NCBI GenBank assembly: GCA_965250275.1
Contig: OZ252297.1
Location: 744,001 to 808,000, forward strand
Length of the DNA: 64,000 nucleotides
Source: G965250275 sp965250275
GTDB taxonomy: Bacteria; Pseudomonadota; Alphaproteobacteria; Rhodobacterales; Rhodobacteraceae
Direction: 5' to 3'
Shown: positions 28,599 through 37,867 of the stretch, in pieces
Position numbering within the stretch: position 1 is the first letter of the stretch
Layout: each line of letters opens with the position of its first letter
Made by a program: the position numbers and the translations under genes
Notes under the pieces: model-generated
Databases searched by the model: none
What the model saw: the letters and a program-made list of their open reading frames with translations, nothing else
Told to the model about the DNA's origin: nothing

Positions 28599-29470
28599 TG
28601 GGTGCCCCCGTCCAGCGCGCGGTAGAGCCAAAGCAGAGCGGTTTGCGCGCTGTCATTGGTATGGTGAAGCCCCAGTTGCCAGCTTGTCGCGTTACATAGC
28701 GCGCGCAACTCCTGCTTTCGTTCGGCAAGCCGATCTAGGTACCGACTGCGCAGCTCGCCCGCTTTCAATGTCTCATGCTCGAGGCTGCCACCGATGCTTT
28801 CGAAGATCGTGCGGCCTTGGTAAGGAAAAAGTTCCTCGCTGGGATCGAGGACTTGCAGGACAACGCCGCGCACACCGCGGTCGGCGGCCTTGGTCAAGGC
28901 CAGCCGCACTTCGTCCATGTCCCCGAGAAAATCAGAGACAAACACCGCCCGGGCGTGCGGGATCATAGCTTTGTGCTCTGGCGGTGCATAGTCTTGGGGG
29001 TCGTCGACGCTGAAAGCTTCGGCGAGCCGAACAATCTGCGCATTGCCGCGTCGCGGTGGCAGTGTCGTTCCGGTCAGTCCAACCCGTTCTCCGCCCCGCA
29101 CCAGCAAAATCGCAGCAGCGAGCGCCAGAATGCGCGCCCGATCCGCTTTGGTTGGGATCGCTGCATCAGAAGCAAAGCGCATGGACGCGCCCTGATCGAC
29201 CCACATCATGACGGACTGCGCAATCATCCATTCCCGCTCGCGCACGAATTGCTGATCCCCGCGCGCGGAGCGGCGGTGATCGATCAGCCGACGGCTGTCC
29301 CCCAGTTGCGCTGGGCGGTACTGCCAGAAATCGTCCCCAAGCCCGGCGCGCCGCCGCCCGTGATCTCCCAACAGAACAGTGCCGGCCAGATGCTCGGCGC
29401 GCGCAAGCAGTGGCGGCAGGCGACTGGCCTCGTCCTCGGACCGTTGGCGAAGGGTTGTGGCTGAATTCAC
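28595..29470 (-). CDS. DUF58 domain protein of a MoxR operon
   Basis: 291-residue cytoplasmic protein of the DUF58 family, whose members carry a vWA-like fold and pair with MoxR ATPases. The family signature GDDFWQYRPAQLGDSRRLIDHRRSAR lies near residues 45-70, and the MIDAS region reads MMWVDQGASMRF (D-x-G-x-S, not D-x-S-x-S) near residue 90. The GTG start overlaps the moxR stop as GTGA, and its stop overlaps the next gene start. No membrane helix is seen, unlike many DUF58 proteins, which have two at the N-terminus. Confidence 0.88.
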   Translation of the reverse strand: MNSATTLRQRSEDEASRLPPLLARAEHLAGTVLLGDHGRRRAGLGDDFWQYRPAQLGDSRRLIDHRRSARGDQQFVREREWMIAQSVMMWVDQGASMRFASDAAIPTKADRARILALAAAILLVRGGERVGLTGTTLPPRRGNAQIVRLAEAFSVDDPQDYAPPEHKAMIPHARAVFVSDFLGDMDEVRLALTKAADRGVRGVVLQVLDPSEELFPYQGRTIFESIGGSLEHETLKAGELRSRYLDRLAERKQELRALCNATSWQLGLHHTNDSAQTALLWLYRALDGGTQ

Positions 29471-30474
29471 GCGGCGGCCTCGGTGCTGGCCAGACCGGCA
29501 GCGGTGCTTTCAATCAGATCCGCCAGACTGTCACCTCGCGCCCGCGCAGCAAAGTTCAAGGCCATGCGATGGCTCAGGACCGGGCGGGCCATATCGATGA
29601 CGTCCTCCGCGTTGGGCGCCAGCCGGCCCTGCAACAAGGCGCGTGCCCGGACAGTCAGCATAAGCGCCTGTGCCGCGCGCGGTCCCGGACCCCAGGCGAC
29701 GGTCTCCTTGACCCGCTCCGACGATCCCTCTTCCTCGGGGCGGAAAGCGCGCACGAGATCAAGGATCATCTCAACCACAGACTCCCCGACCGGCATCCGG
29801 CGCAAGAGCGTTTGCGCAGCCAGCAATTCGTCTCGTGTAAAGACCTCGGTTGACTGCGCTTCTTCCACACCTGTTGTGGCCAGCAGGATATCGCGCTCGG
29901 TCGCGCGATCGGGATAAAGCACGTCGACCTGCACCAGAAAGCGGTCCAATTGCGCTTCCGGGAGCGGATACGTGCCTTCTTGCTCAATCGGGTTTTGTGT
30001 GGCCAGCACGTGGAATGGTGCGCCGATCTCCCGATCTTCGCCCGCCACGGTTACTGTTTTTTCCTGCATGGCCTGAAGCAAGGCGGATTGGGTCCGCGGG
30101 CTCGCCCGGTTTATTTCGTCTGCCATCAGGAGCTGGCAGAAAATCGGCCCCGGCACGAACCGGAAAGACCGCGTGCCATCCGAAGCTGTGTCCAGCACTT
30201 CGGACCCCAGGATATCTGCCGGCATCAGGTCCGGGGTGAATTGAATGCGATTGCCGTCCAGCCCCATCACGGTCGACAGTGTTTCCACCAGTCGTGTTTT
30301 TCCCAGCCCAGGCAGGCCAATCAGCAAGGCATGCCCCCCGCACAGCAACGCCGTCAGGGTCAGGTCCACAACCCGTTCTTGCCCAATGAACCGCCGGGTG
30401 ATGGAGGCCTTGGCCAATGCGAGTTTGTCTTCCAGGGCCTCAATTTCGGCGACCAGATCGTCGGAGTCGGACAT
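29467..30474 (-). CDS. MoxR family AAA+ ATPase
   Basis: 335-residue AAA+ ATPase, first gene of the operon. Walker A is in LIGLPGLGKTRLVE (near residues 52-65), Walker B in LLMADEINRASPRTQSALLQAMQEKTV (near 115-140), followed by ATQNPIEQEGTYPLPEAQLDRF, which is diagnostic of MoxR. These ATPases are thought to act as chaperones for metal or cofactor insertion with vWA partners. GAAAGGAAAG lies in front of ATG 30474; an upstream ATG at 30546 is out of step with this site. It is divergent from the DUF1285 gene across about 60 bp. Confidence 0.95.
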   Translation of the reverse strand: MSDSDDLVAEIEALEDKLALAKASITRRFIGQERVVDLTLTALLCGGHALLIGLPGLGKTRLVETLSTVMGLDGNRIQFTPDLMPADILGSEVLDTASDGTRSFRFVPGPIFCQLLMADEINRASPRTQSALLQAMQEKTVTVAGEDREIGAPFHVLATQNPIEQEGTYPLPEAQLDRFLVQVDVLYPDRATERDILLATTGVEEAQSTEVFTRDELLAAQTLLRRMPVGESVVEMILDLVRAFRPEEEGSSERVKETVAWGPGPRAAQALMLTVRARALLQGRLAPNAEDVIDMARPVLSHRMALNFAARARGDSLADLIESTAAGLASTEAAA

Positions 30475-30533
30475 GACTTTCCTTTCGTGGGGCGTATATG
30501 CTGTCAGGATGGAGTGTATCTCGCGCAGGGGAA

Positions 30534-31127
30534 ATGGCAAAAGCAATGAGTGGACAAAAACCCGTTACCCCGTCGGCAGAAGGCATCGCCGCCTCAATCA
30601 GGGCGACAAAAGCCAAGGGTCTTCCCCCGGTTCATTTGTGGAACCCGCCGTTTTGCGGGGATTTGGACATTCGGATCGCCCGCGACGGCTCATGGTTTTA
30701 CCTCGGTTCACCTATCCAGCGCCCGGAACTGGTCAAACTGTTTTCTTCGATTCTCAAAAAGGAGGGGGGCGCCTATTTTCTCGTCACGCCGGTTGAAAAA
30801 GTCGGGATCACCGTTGATGACGCGCCATTTGTCGCGGTCGACTTCGAATCGGAGGGACATGGCGCTGATCAGGTGCTGACCTTTACAACGCAGGTCGGCG
30901 ACACCGCTGTCGCCTCGGCGGACCTGCCAATCCGTGTCGAACGCGACCCCGAGACGGGTGAACCGTCACCTTATGTTCTGATCCGCAGCAATCTTGAGGC
31001 CTTGATCGATCGCAAGAGTTTCTATCGTCTCGTGGAACGCGGTGAGCATCAGGAAGGTTGGTTTGGGCTTTGGTCGTCCGGAACCTTTTTTCCGGTTATT
31101 CCTTCGGAAGAGCTGGAGGTTTCGTGA
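30534..31127 (+). CDS. DUF1285 domain protein
   Basis: 197-residue protein (from the start chosen here) matching DUF1285: PPVHLWNPPFCGDLDIRIARDGSWFYLGSPI near the start, then RPELVKLFSSILKKEGGAYFLVTPVEKVGI, and DDAPFVAVDFESEG. No signal or membrane segment is seen. Candidate starts are ATGs at 30498, 30534 and 30546; none has an ideally spaced ribosome site, so the N-terminus is uncertain by up to 16 residues. It is divergent from moxR and converges with the EamA gene without a gap. Its cellular role is unknown. Confidence 0.85.
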   Translation: MAKAMSGQKPVTPSAEGIAASIRATKAKGLPPVHLWNPPFCGDLDIRIARDGSWFYLGSPIQRPELVKLFSSILKKEGGAYFLVTPVEKVGITVDDAPFVAVDFESEGHGADQVLTFTTQVGDTAVASADLPIRVERDPETGEPSPYVLIRSNLEALIDRKSFYRLVERGEHQEGWFGLWSSGTFFPVIPSEELEVS

Positions 31128-32045
31128 TCATCGCCGCTGCGCGAGAATCACACCCAGGCCGACGATCCCGGCGCCGAGCGCTTTCATCCAGTTCCAGTTG
31201 TCGCCAAGCGCGAGCAGGATCAGCATGACGTAGAATGGGGCGGTGTTGATATGCATTGAGGCCAGCGTGATGCCGAGCCGTCCCACGGCCGCGATGAACA
31301 GGACCTGTGACAGCGCCATGCCACCCAGGGCGTAAATCGACAGCCAAACCAGTTGCTCAGCACCGAAGGGTTCGGTGGGCCGCAGATCGTGGCCAACCAG
31401 ATAGGTGATCAGCGACAGAGCGGCCATGAAAACAAAGCCACCAGTGAAGGTGATCGCCGTGCGTCCAACCGGAGTCAGGCGTGGAAAGTCCCGAACTGTG
31501 CGAAAACTGCCCCACGAAAACAAGACAGCCGCCATGCAAGCCAAACCAGCACCCGGCCCGATCTCTGCAAGCGAGAGATCGGAAGTGGCGACAATCCCGC
31601 CGATGACAGAGGCAAGCACACCGGCGCCAAATGTGCGGGTAAGCGTTCGGGTCCGATACATGTATTCCAGTGTCGCGGCGAAGATTGGCGCGGTGGAGGC
31701 GATCAAGGCGACGGTGACGGGGTCGGTCAGCTTCTGCGCGACCAGCAGCAGGTACATCCCCATGCCAAAGCCCACGCCACCGATCCAAAGGCCGCGTACC
31801 CAGTCCGCTTGCCAGAGTGTCCGCGGCCCATCCAGAAGCATCCAGAGCGGGATCAACATACCCACCGACAGCAATAGCCGGACAACAATCAGTGCAAGTG
31901 GATCCCAGCTTTGCAAAAGCAATTCAGCCGCCGGAAATCCTGCTGCCCATGTCAGCATGGAGCCCATGGCGAGGGCATTGCCTTTGACAAGGTTCCCTGT
32001 GTCCGGACCGCCAAGCGGCCGGATGGGATCCGGTGAGATGGTCAT
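31128..32045 (-). CDS. EamA family (DMT) transporter
   Basis: 305-residue inner-membrane protein of the drug/metabolite transporter superfamily. Ten hydrophobic segments in two EamA repeats are visible (first about residues 22-150, second about 155-300), with the typical DPLALIVVRLLLSVGMLIPL of helix 2-3 and the C-terminal MHINTAPFYVMLILLALGDNW followed by ALGAGIVGLGVILAQRR. Substrate is unknown. It converges with DUF1285 with no intergenic base between the two stop codons and is divergent from the hydroxypyruvate isomerase-like gene. Confidence 0.9.
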   Translation of the reverse strand: MTISPDPIRPLGGPDTGNLVKGNALAMGSMLTWAAGFPAAELLLQSWDPLALIVVRLLLSVGMLIPLWMLLDGPRTLWQADWVRGLWIGGVGFGMGMYLLLVAQKLTDPVTVALIASTAPIFAATLEYMYRTRTLTRTFGAGVLASVIGGIVATSDLSLAEIGPGAGLACMAAVLFSWGSFRTVRDFPRLTPVGRTAITFTGGFVFMAALSLITYLVGHDLRPTEPFGAEQLVWLSIYALGGMALSQVLFIAAVGRLGITLASMHINTAPFYVMLILLALGDNWNWMKALGAGIVGLGVILAQRR

Positions 32046-32215
32046 GACAGCCTCAGACTGAATGATGTGGTTGGTGACACCGCAGCGTCACCCCAGATGA
32101 GTCGCTGAAAGAAAGCGGCCCGTCTGTTCGGTTTTCGACATCCTGTCGTTTCCGGACAATTGTGGCTCCGGATGGGTCATGCTACGCCGAACAGAACCAA
32201 GGAAGGGAGGCCAAG

Positions 32216-32965
32216 TTGCCCAGATTTGCGGCGAACCTGTCCCTGCTCTTTAATGAGTTGCCGTATCTGGAACGGTTTGACGCGGCGGCCGCGGCTGGGT
32301 TTGCCGGGGTCGAGGTTCTTTTTCCCTATGATCTCGCGGCAAAAGAGACGCACATGGCCCTGCTGCGCAATGGACAGGACTTCGTGCTGATGAATGCGCC
32401 TCCTCCAAATTACGCAGGTGGCACGCCGGGTTACGCAGCGCTTGCGGGGCATGAATCGCGTTTTGAATCCGATATGTGCCGCGTGGCGCGTTACGCCGAG
32501 GCGCTGCGTCCAGAGCGGATCCACGTGATGTCGGGCGATGCCGAAGGTTCCGAAGCGGCAGATGCCTTTGTCCGCAATCTGCAATGGGCGGCGGATCTTC
32601 TGCCATCACAGAACTTCACTGTCGAACCCCTGAATCCGGTCAGCTTTCCAGGGTATTTCATGAATGATTACGATCTGGCTGCGGAACTGCTCATCCGCAT
32701 TGATCGGCCCAATGTCGGCCTGCAATACGACAGCTTTCATGCTCAGATGATCAACGGCGACGCAAAGGGAACCTGGGAGAGATTTCGTCCGCTCGTTGTT
32801 CATGCCCAGATCGGTCAGAGTCCGGCCCGCTCCGAACCCACAGATGGTGAAATCGATTTTGCTGCACTTTTCGCGGCGATCGACGAAAGCGGCTATGACG
32901 GTTGGGTCAGCGCCGAATACAATCCTGCGGGCACCACGCAGGAAGGTTTGAGCTGGATGCGCTAG
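32216..32965 (+). CDS. Hydroxypyruvate isomerase-family TIM-barrel protein
   Basis: 249-residue cytoplasmic sugar-isomerase-type TIM barrel. RFAANLSLLFNELPYLERF at the N-terminus followed by AAGFAGVEVLFPYD is the signature of E. coli Hyi, which interconverts hydroxypyruvate and tartronate semialdehyde; the conserved EPLNP near residue 139 and the QYDSFHAQ and AEYNP segments supply metal-binding Glu, Asp, His and Glu. Start is a TTG at 32216 with GGGAGG 6 bp upstream; the ATG at 32162 has no such site. Glyoxylate/glycerate metabolism is the likely context, but no partner gene (gcl, glxR) is in the window. Confidence 0.87.
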   Translation: MPRFAANLSLLFNELPYLERFDAAAAAGFAGVEVLFPYDLAAKETHMALLRNGQDFVLMNAPPPNYAGGTPGYAALAGHESRFESDMCRVARYAEALRPERIHVMSGDAEGSEAADAFVRNLQWAADLLPSQNFTVEPLNPVSFPGYFMNDYDLAAELLIRIDRPNVGLQYDSFHAQMINGDAKGTWERFRPLVVHAQIGQSPARSEPTDGEIDFAALFAAIDESGYDGWVSAEYNPAGTTQEGLSWMR

Positions 32966-32975
32966 GGTCGCGCCG

Positions 32976-35780
32976 TCAGTGCGCTTCTGCCCAGTTGGCG
33001 CCCCGGCCCGCGTCTACGATCAGCGGAACATCGAGTTTCACCGCCGGCGCGCTGGCACCTTCCATGACCGATTTCGCCTGTTCGATGGTCGCGTCCACAC
33101 CGTCTTCGTCCACTTCGAAAAGCAGTTCGTCATGGACCTGCAGCAACATACGTGCTGGCAGATCGGCGATAGCGGAGGGCATGCGGATCATGGCGCGACG
33201 GATGACATCCGCGGCGGTACCTTGAATGGGCGCGTTGATGGCCGCGCGGTAGGCAAAGCTGGCACGCGGACCTTTGGCGTTGATCTCCGGCGTGTGGATT
33301 TTCCGGCCGAACAGGGTCTGGACGTAGCCGTGCTCTTTGGCAAAAGCCTTGGTGTCATCCATGTAGGTCCGGATGCCGGGAAAACGCTCGAAATAGCGAT
33401 CGATGAACCCCTGCGCCTCGGCGCGCGGAATTCGCAGATTTCGTGCCAGCCCGAAGCCCGAAATCCCATAGATCACCCCGAAATTGATTGCTTTGGCACG
33501 TCGGCGGATTTCCGGGGTCATCTCGTCGAGCGGAACATCGAACATCTCCGACGCGGTCAAAGCGTGAATATCCAGCCCGTCGGCAAAGGCTTGTTTAAGC
33601 TGCGGGATGTCTGCGATATGGGCCAGAATGCGCAGCTCGATCTGGCTGTAATCCAGCGACAGCAGCACCTTGCCATCTTCGGCGACAAACGCCTCACGAA
33701 TGCGGCGGCCTTCTTCGGTGCGGACGGGAATGTTCTGGAGGTTCGGATCCGTGGATGCCAACCGCCCGGTCGAGGCACCGGCAATCGAGTAAGACGTGTG
33801 TACACGACCGGTTTCGGCGTTGATGTGGTCCTGAAGCGCATCTGTGTAGGTCGACTTCAGTTTGCTCAGTTGCCGCCAATCGAGAATGCGGGCTGGCAGA
33901 TCGTGCTCGGTCGCAAGGTCCTCCAGCACGTCAGCCCCGGTCGCATAGGCGCCAGTCTTGCCCCGCTTGCCGCCTTCCAGACCCATCTTGTCGAACAAGA
34001 TCTCGCCCAGTTGTTTAGGAGAGCCGACGTTGAAGCGCTCGCCCGCAAGCTCGTGGATCTCCGCTTCCAACCCTGCCATCTTCTGGGCAAATGCGTTCGA
34101 CATTCGACTGAGCGTATCGCGATCAACCTTGATCCCGGCCATCTCCATCTCGGCCAGGACCGCCACCATCGGGCGTTCAAGCGTCTCATACACCGTTGTG
34201 ACATGAGACCGGTGCAGTTGCGGTTTGAACAGTTGCCACAGCCGCAATGTCACGTCCGCGTCCTCGGCAGCGTAGGGGACCGCCTCGTCAATCGGGACTT
34301 TGTCAAATGTGATGGCCGACTTTCCGCTACCCAGCAACGGCTTGATCGGGATCGGCGTGTGGCCAAGATAGCGCTCGCTGAGCGTATCCATTCCATGGCC
34401 GTGTTCGCCGCCATGCATCGCATAAGACATCAGCATCGTGTCGTCGATCGGCGCAACGTTGATCCCGTAGCGCGCGAAGATCTTGGCGTCGTACTTCATG
34501 TTTTGACCGATCTTGAGGATGGCAGGATCCTCAAGGACGGGTTTCAGTAGGTCCAGCGCGGACTGGAGGGGCATCTGCCCCTCTGCGAGTGCATCGGAGC
34601 CGAAAAGATCGTCGGTCGCACCGTCCTTATGAGTCAGGGGGACGTAACAGGCTTGCCCGGGCTCGACGCAAAGGGAGATACCCACCAACTCGGCGGTCAT
34701 TTCGTTCAACGCAGTGGTTTCGGTGTCCACAGCGACCCAACCTCGTTCGGTGATCTGGTTAACCCAGCCCGCCAACGCCTCGGCGTCACGAACGCAACTG
34801 TAAGCGGAACTGTCGAAGGGGACGTCCTCGGCGGCCGCGTCACTCTCCGCGGCAACGGACACATCCGGGATGACCGGCGCTTCGACTTTCAGGACGCTTG
34901 CAATGCGTTTGGTCAGCGTTCGGAACTCCATCTCTGCCAAAAACGCCATCAGCGTGTCGGGTTCCGGATCCCGAACTTCCAGGTCCTCCAGGGTGAAATC
35001 GAGAGGCGTCGCACAATCCAGCTGAACGAGTTTCTTGGACAGTTCGATCTGATCGCGGTTATCGATCAGTGTCGCGCGGCGTTTGGGCTGCTTGATCTCC
35101 TCAGCCCGATCCAGCAGCGCTTCCAGATCTCCGTACTCATTGATCAGAAGCGCGGCCGTTTTGACACCGATGCCTGGAGCCCCGGGCACGTTGTCGACAC
35201 TGTCGCCCGCCAGCGCCTGCACGTCGACCACGCGGTCCGGATAAACGCCGAACTTTTCGAAGACGCCGTTGCGGTCTATGCGCCGGTTCTTCATGGCATC
35301 CAGCATTTCCACACCGTCTCCGACCAGCTGCATCAGATCTTTGTCGGAGCTGATGATGGTCACCCGACCGCCCGCATCACGGGCCTGACAGGATAGCGTG
35401 GCAATGATGTCGTCTGCCTCGTACCCCTCCAATTCCTTGCAGGCGATGTTGAAGGCTTTGGTTGCATCGCGTGTCAGCGGGATCTGCGGACGCAGGTCCT
35501 CGGGCATGGCTTCGCGATTGGCCTTGTACTGATCGTACATCTCGTTGCGGAATGTGTGGCTGCCTTTGTCGAAGATGACGGCCACATGGGTGGGGGCATC
35601 CGGACCTGTGTTTCCTTCGACATAGCGCTGCAACATGTTGCAAAAACCGCTGACGGCACCGATGGGCAGACCATCGGACTTGCGGGTCAACGGCGGCAGT
35701 GCGTGATACGCGCGAAATATGAAGGCCGATCCGTCGATCAGATGCAGGTGGCAGCCTTTGCCGAAGGCGGTATCGCTCAT
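32976..35780 (-). CDS. polA: DNA polymerase I
   Basis: 934-residue DNA repair and Okazaki-fragment polymerase. Domains in order are the 5'-3' exonuclease (LIDGSAFIFRAYHALPPL, then YEADDIIATL near residue 119, and GIGVKTAALLINEYG), a 3'-5' exonuclease with VDTETT near residue 350 (first Asp and Glu present, so proofreading is likely active), and the polymerase with motif A LDYSQIELRILAHI near 711, motif B RRAKAINFGVIYGISGFGLA near 760, and motif C LLQVHDELLFEV near 882. Full length for the family, ATG at 35780. It converges with the Hyi-like gene. Confidence 0.98.
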   Translation of the reverse strand: MSDTAFGKGCHLHLIDGSAFIFRAYHALPPLTRKSDGLPIGAVSGFCNMLQRYVEGNTGPDAPTHVAVIFDKGSHTFRNEMYDQYKANREAMPEDLRPQIPLTRDATKAFNIACKELEGYEADDIIATLSCQARDAGGRVTIISSDKDLMQLVGDGVEMLDAMKNRRIDRNGVFEKFGVYPDRVVDVQALAGDSVDNVPGAPGIGVKTAALLINEYGDLEALLDRAEEIKQPKRRATLIDNRDQIELSKKLVQLDCATPLDFTLEDLEVRDPEPDTLMAFLAEMEFRTLTKRIASVLKVEAPVIPDVSVAAESDAAAEDVPFDSSAYSCVRDAEALAGWVNQITERGWVAVDTETTALNEMTAELVGISLCVEPGQACYVPLTHKDGATDDLFGSDALAEGQMPLQSALDLLKPVLEDPAILKIGQNMKYDAKIFARYGINVAPIDDTMLMSYAMHGGEHGHGMDTLSERYLGHTPIPIKPLLGSGKSAITFDKVPIDEAVPYAAEDADVTLRLWQLFKPQLHRSHVTTVYETLERPMVAVLAEMEMAGIKVDRDTLSRMSNAFAQKMAGLEAEIHELAGERFNVGSPKQLGEILFDKMGLEGGKRGKTGAYATGADVLEDLATEHDLPARILDWRQLSKLKSTYTDALQDHINAETGRVHTSYSIAGASTGRLASTDPNLQNIPVRTEEGRRIREAFVAEDGKVLLSLDYSQIELRILAHIADIPQLKQAFADGLDIHALTASEMFDVPLDEMTPEIRRRAKAINFGVIYGISGFGLARNLRIPRAEAQGFIDRYFERFPGIRTYMDDTKAFAKEHGYVQTLFGRKIHTPEINAKGPRASFAYRAAINAPIQGTAADVIRRAMIRMPSAIADLPARMLLQVHDELLFEVDEDGVDATIEQAKSVMEGASAPAVKLDVPLIVDAGRGANWAEAH

Positions 35781-36017
35781 GGAATCGATCTTCTCTGACT
35801 ATTGAGATGCGTCATCTGTTCGTTATCCCGCATCGCTGCGACGGGCGCAATTGCGCTGGGGCAGGGCAGTCGATGCGACGATCAACTCTCGCACGACGCT
35901 GTGGCGTTGCGGTGCGAAGTGCATGCGTTTTGGAACTGCGCCCACGCGAGGGCGTCATTGCTTCCAATTGCTTTGGCTGTCTGAGTTCGGACAGGCCATC
36001 CAACAGTGGTGTTGGTG

Positions 36018-36197
36018 TCAGACCTTACCCTCAAAAGCGCGCAGGACGTACTTGCAGTCGCAGTAAGGGCATTCGACCCAGCCCGTTTCGGCCGGAATTT
36101 GCAGCCACACTCTTGGATGCCCCAAGGCTCCTTCGCCGCCATCGCAGGCCACGCGGCTCTTGTCCACGATCTTAACTTCGGGCGGCTCGATGGTCAT
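36018..36197 (-). CDS. Zinc-finger protein, NDUFS6-like (complex I accessory)
   Basis: 59-residue protein with VACDGGEGALGHPRVWLQI followed by VECPYCDCKYVL: Cys, His, Cys, Cys spaced as in the zf-CHCC domain of mitochondrial complex I subunit NDUFS6. Alphaproteobacterial complex I carries a similar small subunit, and this is probably that protein. A longer frame back to 36323 exists but overlaps the ABC gene start; the ATG at 36197 gives the usual family length. The gene lies apart from any nuo operon in this window. Confidence 0.85.
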   Translation of the reverse strand: MTIEPPEVKIVDKSRVACDGGEGALGHPRVWLQIPAETGWVECPYCDCKYVLRAFEGKV

Positions 36198-36285
36198 CAC
36201 GCGGCGGTCCTTTCGGTTGTCGGCGCAAAGGGGTATGGCTTGGCTGCGTTTATGAGCCAAGGCAAAACTGGGGGCAAGGGTTGCG

Positions 36286-37215
36286 ATGACGGAAGCTGCG
36301 ATCCGTATCGAGGGGCTGGTCAAAACCTATGCCGCGCGAAAGGGGTCACCCGAGAAGGCTGCGCTGAAAGGGATTGATCTTGAAATCCCACGCGGCTCGG
36401 TGTTCGGGCTGCTCGGGCCAAACGGCGCCGGAAAGTCAACGCTGATTAACATCCTCGCCGGGTTGGTTGTCAAAACGTCAGGCAAGGTCACAATCTGGGG
36501 CTTCGACCAGGATCGCAACCCGCGTCAATCGCGCGCCGCGATCGGCGTCATGCCGCAGGAACTGAACCTCGACGCTTTCTTTTCCCCGCGCGCGGCGCTT
36601 GAGGTTCAGGCGGGACTCTACGGAGTGCCCAAATCACAAAGGCGCAGCGACGAAATTCTGGACATGGTCGGGTTGGGCGACAAAGCCGAGGCCTACGCGC
36701 GCACCCTGTCGGGTGGGATGCGGCGTCGGCTTTTGTTGGGCAAGGCACTGGTGCACAGTCCCCAGGTTCTGGTTCTGGACGAGCCCACTGCGGGCGTGGA
36801 CATCGAACTGCGCCAGATGCTTTGGGCCAACATCCGCAAACTGAACGAACGGGGCATGACCATCATCCTGACCACCCATTACCTCGAAGAAGCCGAGGAA
36901 ATGTGCAACGAGATTGCGATCATAAACCATGGCGAAGTTGTCGCCCGCGACAGCACAACCAATCTGCTGGGGCGTCTGGACGCCCGCGTGATGGTAATTC
37001 ACCCCGAAGGGCCGGTTGAAACCTTGCCGGACTCGCCCGGTATCGACGTTTCCAAAGGATCGGACGGCTCCATCGAACTGCGTTACCAAAGCCAGCAGAT
37101 CAGCGCGGACCGTGTGCTTGAGGCGGTGCGTGAGGCAGGGATCCGAATCCGCGACGTCAAAACTGCCGAAGCGGATCTGGAGGATGTCTTTCTGGCGCTG
37201 ACCTCAAGCCGCTAG
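36286..37215 (+). CDS. ABC transporter ATP-binding protein (YadG/CcmA-like)
   Basis: 309-residue ATPase of an ABC-2-type exporter. Walker A GLLGPNGAGKSTL (about residues 43-55), signature LSGGMRRRLLL (about 140), Walker B VLVLDEPTAGVD (about 160) and H-loop TTHYLEEAEE (about 195) are intact. A C-terminal extension of about 80 residues resembles DUF4162 and ends EDVFLALTSS. A membrane permease normally follows this type of ATPase, but here the next gene is convergent, so the partner must be elsewhere. Start ATG at 36286 is divergent from the NDUFS6-like gene across 88 bp. Confidence 0.9.
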   Translation: MTEAAIRIEGLVKTYAARKGSPEKAALKGIDLEIPRGSVFGLLGPNGAGKSTLINILAGLVVKTSGKVTIWGFDQDRNPRQSRAAIGVMPQELNLDAFFSPRAALEVQAGLYGVPKSQRRSDEILDMVGLGDKAEAYARTLSGGMRRRLLLGKALVHSPQVLVLDEPTAGVDIELRQMLWANIRKLNERGMTIILTTHYLEEAEEMCNEIAIINHGEVVARDSTTNLLGRLDARVMVIHPEGPVETLPDSPGIDVSKGSDGSIELRYQSQQISADRVLEAVREAGIRIRDVKTAEADLEDVFLALTSSR

Positions 37216-37676
37216 TCACGCTCCACCCGCGCCTGATAGCAGTTGTTCCGTGCCGACCGGATGTGAATGTACGCGACATCGGACCTGGCAAAGATATCCG
37301 ATATCTGGTCTGGCAGGTTCTGTGTCGGAACCACGCATCCCGTCCCGTAAACGATCCGGTCGTTTTCCCCATACCCCTTGATCAACAGGTCCGGCGTTTC
37401 GGCGAAAATCTCTGGCAGTGCAGCGCCGCCCCCTTGCTCACAATGCTCCGCGCACAAGAAGATCGGTCCCGTCTCTGCATAGGGGTGCGCACCATTGAAT
37501 GGTCGATGGGCCAGAACCAGCATGTCTGCGCCCTTTGGGATGTTGCGGAGGCAATGGCGACACGGGGTTCCGCCACCGGGTGACACAGCGCGTTCGGCCT
37601 GATTTCCATATGCATCGGGGCCGCCGGCCTGAAGGTTTCGAACGCCCCGGGTGGGCAGGGCAACAAAGCGAGGCAT
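37212..37676 (-). CDS. DUF1203 domain protein
   Basis: 154-residue protein with DUF1203 features: PGGGTPCRHCLRNIPKG (paired cysteines) near residues 34-50, AHRPFNGAHPYAETGPIFLCAEHCE, and IHIRSARNNCYQARVERD at the C-terminus. AGGAG precedes the ATG at 37676. Its stop overlaps the ABC gene's stop in the shared tetramer CTAG. Function of DUF1203 is unknown; the cysteine and histidine pattern suggests metal binding (inference). Confidence 0.87.
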   Translation of the reverse strand: MPRFVALPTRGVRNLQAGGPDAYGNQAERAVSPGGGTPCRHCLRNIPKGADMLVLAHRPFNGAHPYAETGPIFLCAEHCEQGGGAALPEIFAETPDLLIKGYGENDRIVYGTGCVVPTQNLPDQISDIFARSDVAYIHIRSARNNCYQARVERD

Positions 37677-37867
37677 TTCTGGGGTCTCCTGTTCTGAATT
37701 GACACCATTTGCGGGAATCTGAGGTGTTGCTGCGACCCGTTTCCTGAGCATTGAACCGCACATTGCGCAGAAATCCGGCCTGGTGGTTGCGACAGGCAGG
37801 AAAGAGGTTGGGCCTGCTGCGCAACCGCGCTAGAACGCCGCCGAGGCGAAGCAGAGGAATTGGGCGA

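Noticed and set aside
32979..34550. Open frame of 523 codons on the plus strand opposite polA
   Set aside because: polA motifs on the other strand are unambiguous; no ribosome site or domain in this frame.
35781..36017. Open frames between polA and the NDUFS6-like gene
   Set aside because: No ribosome site, no domain, and inconsistent codon use; treated as intergenic.
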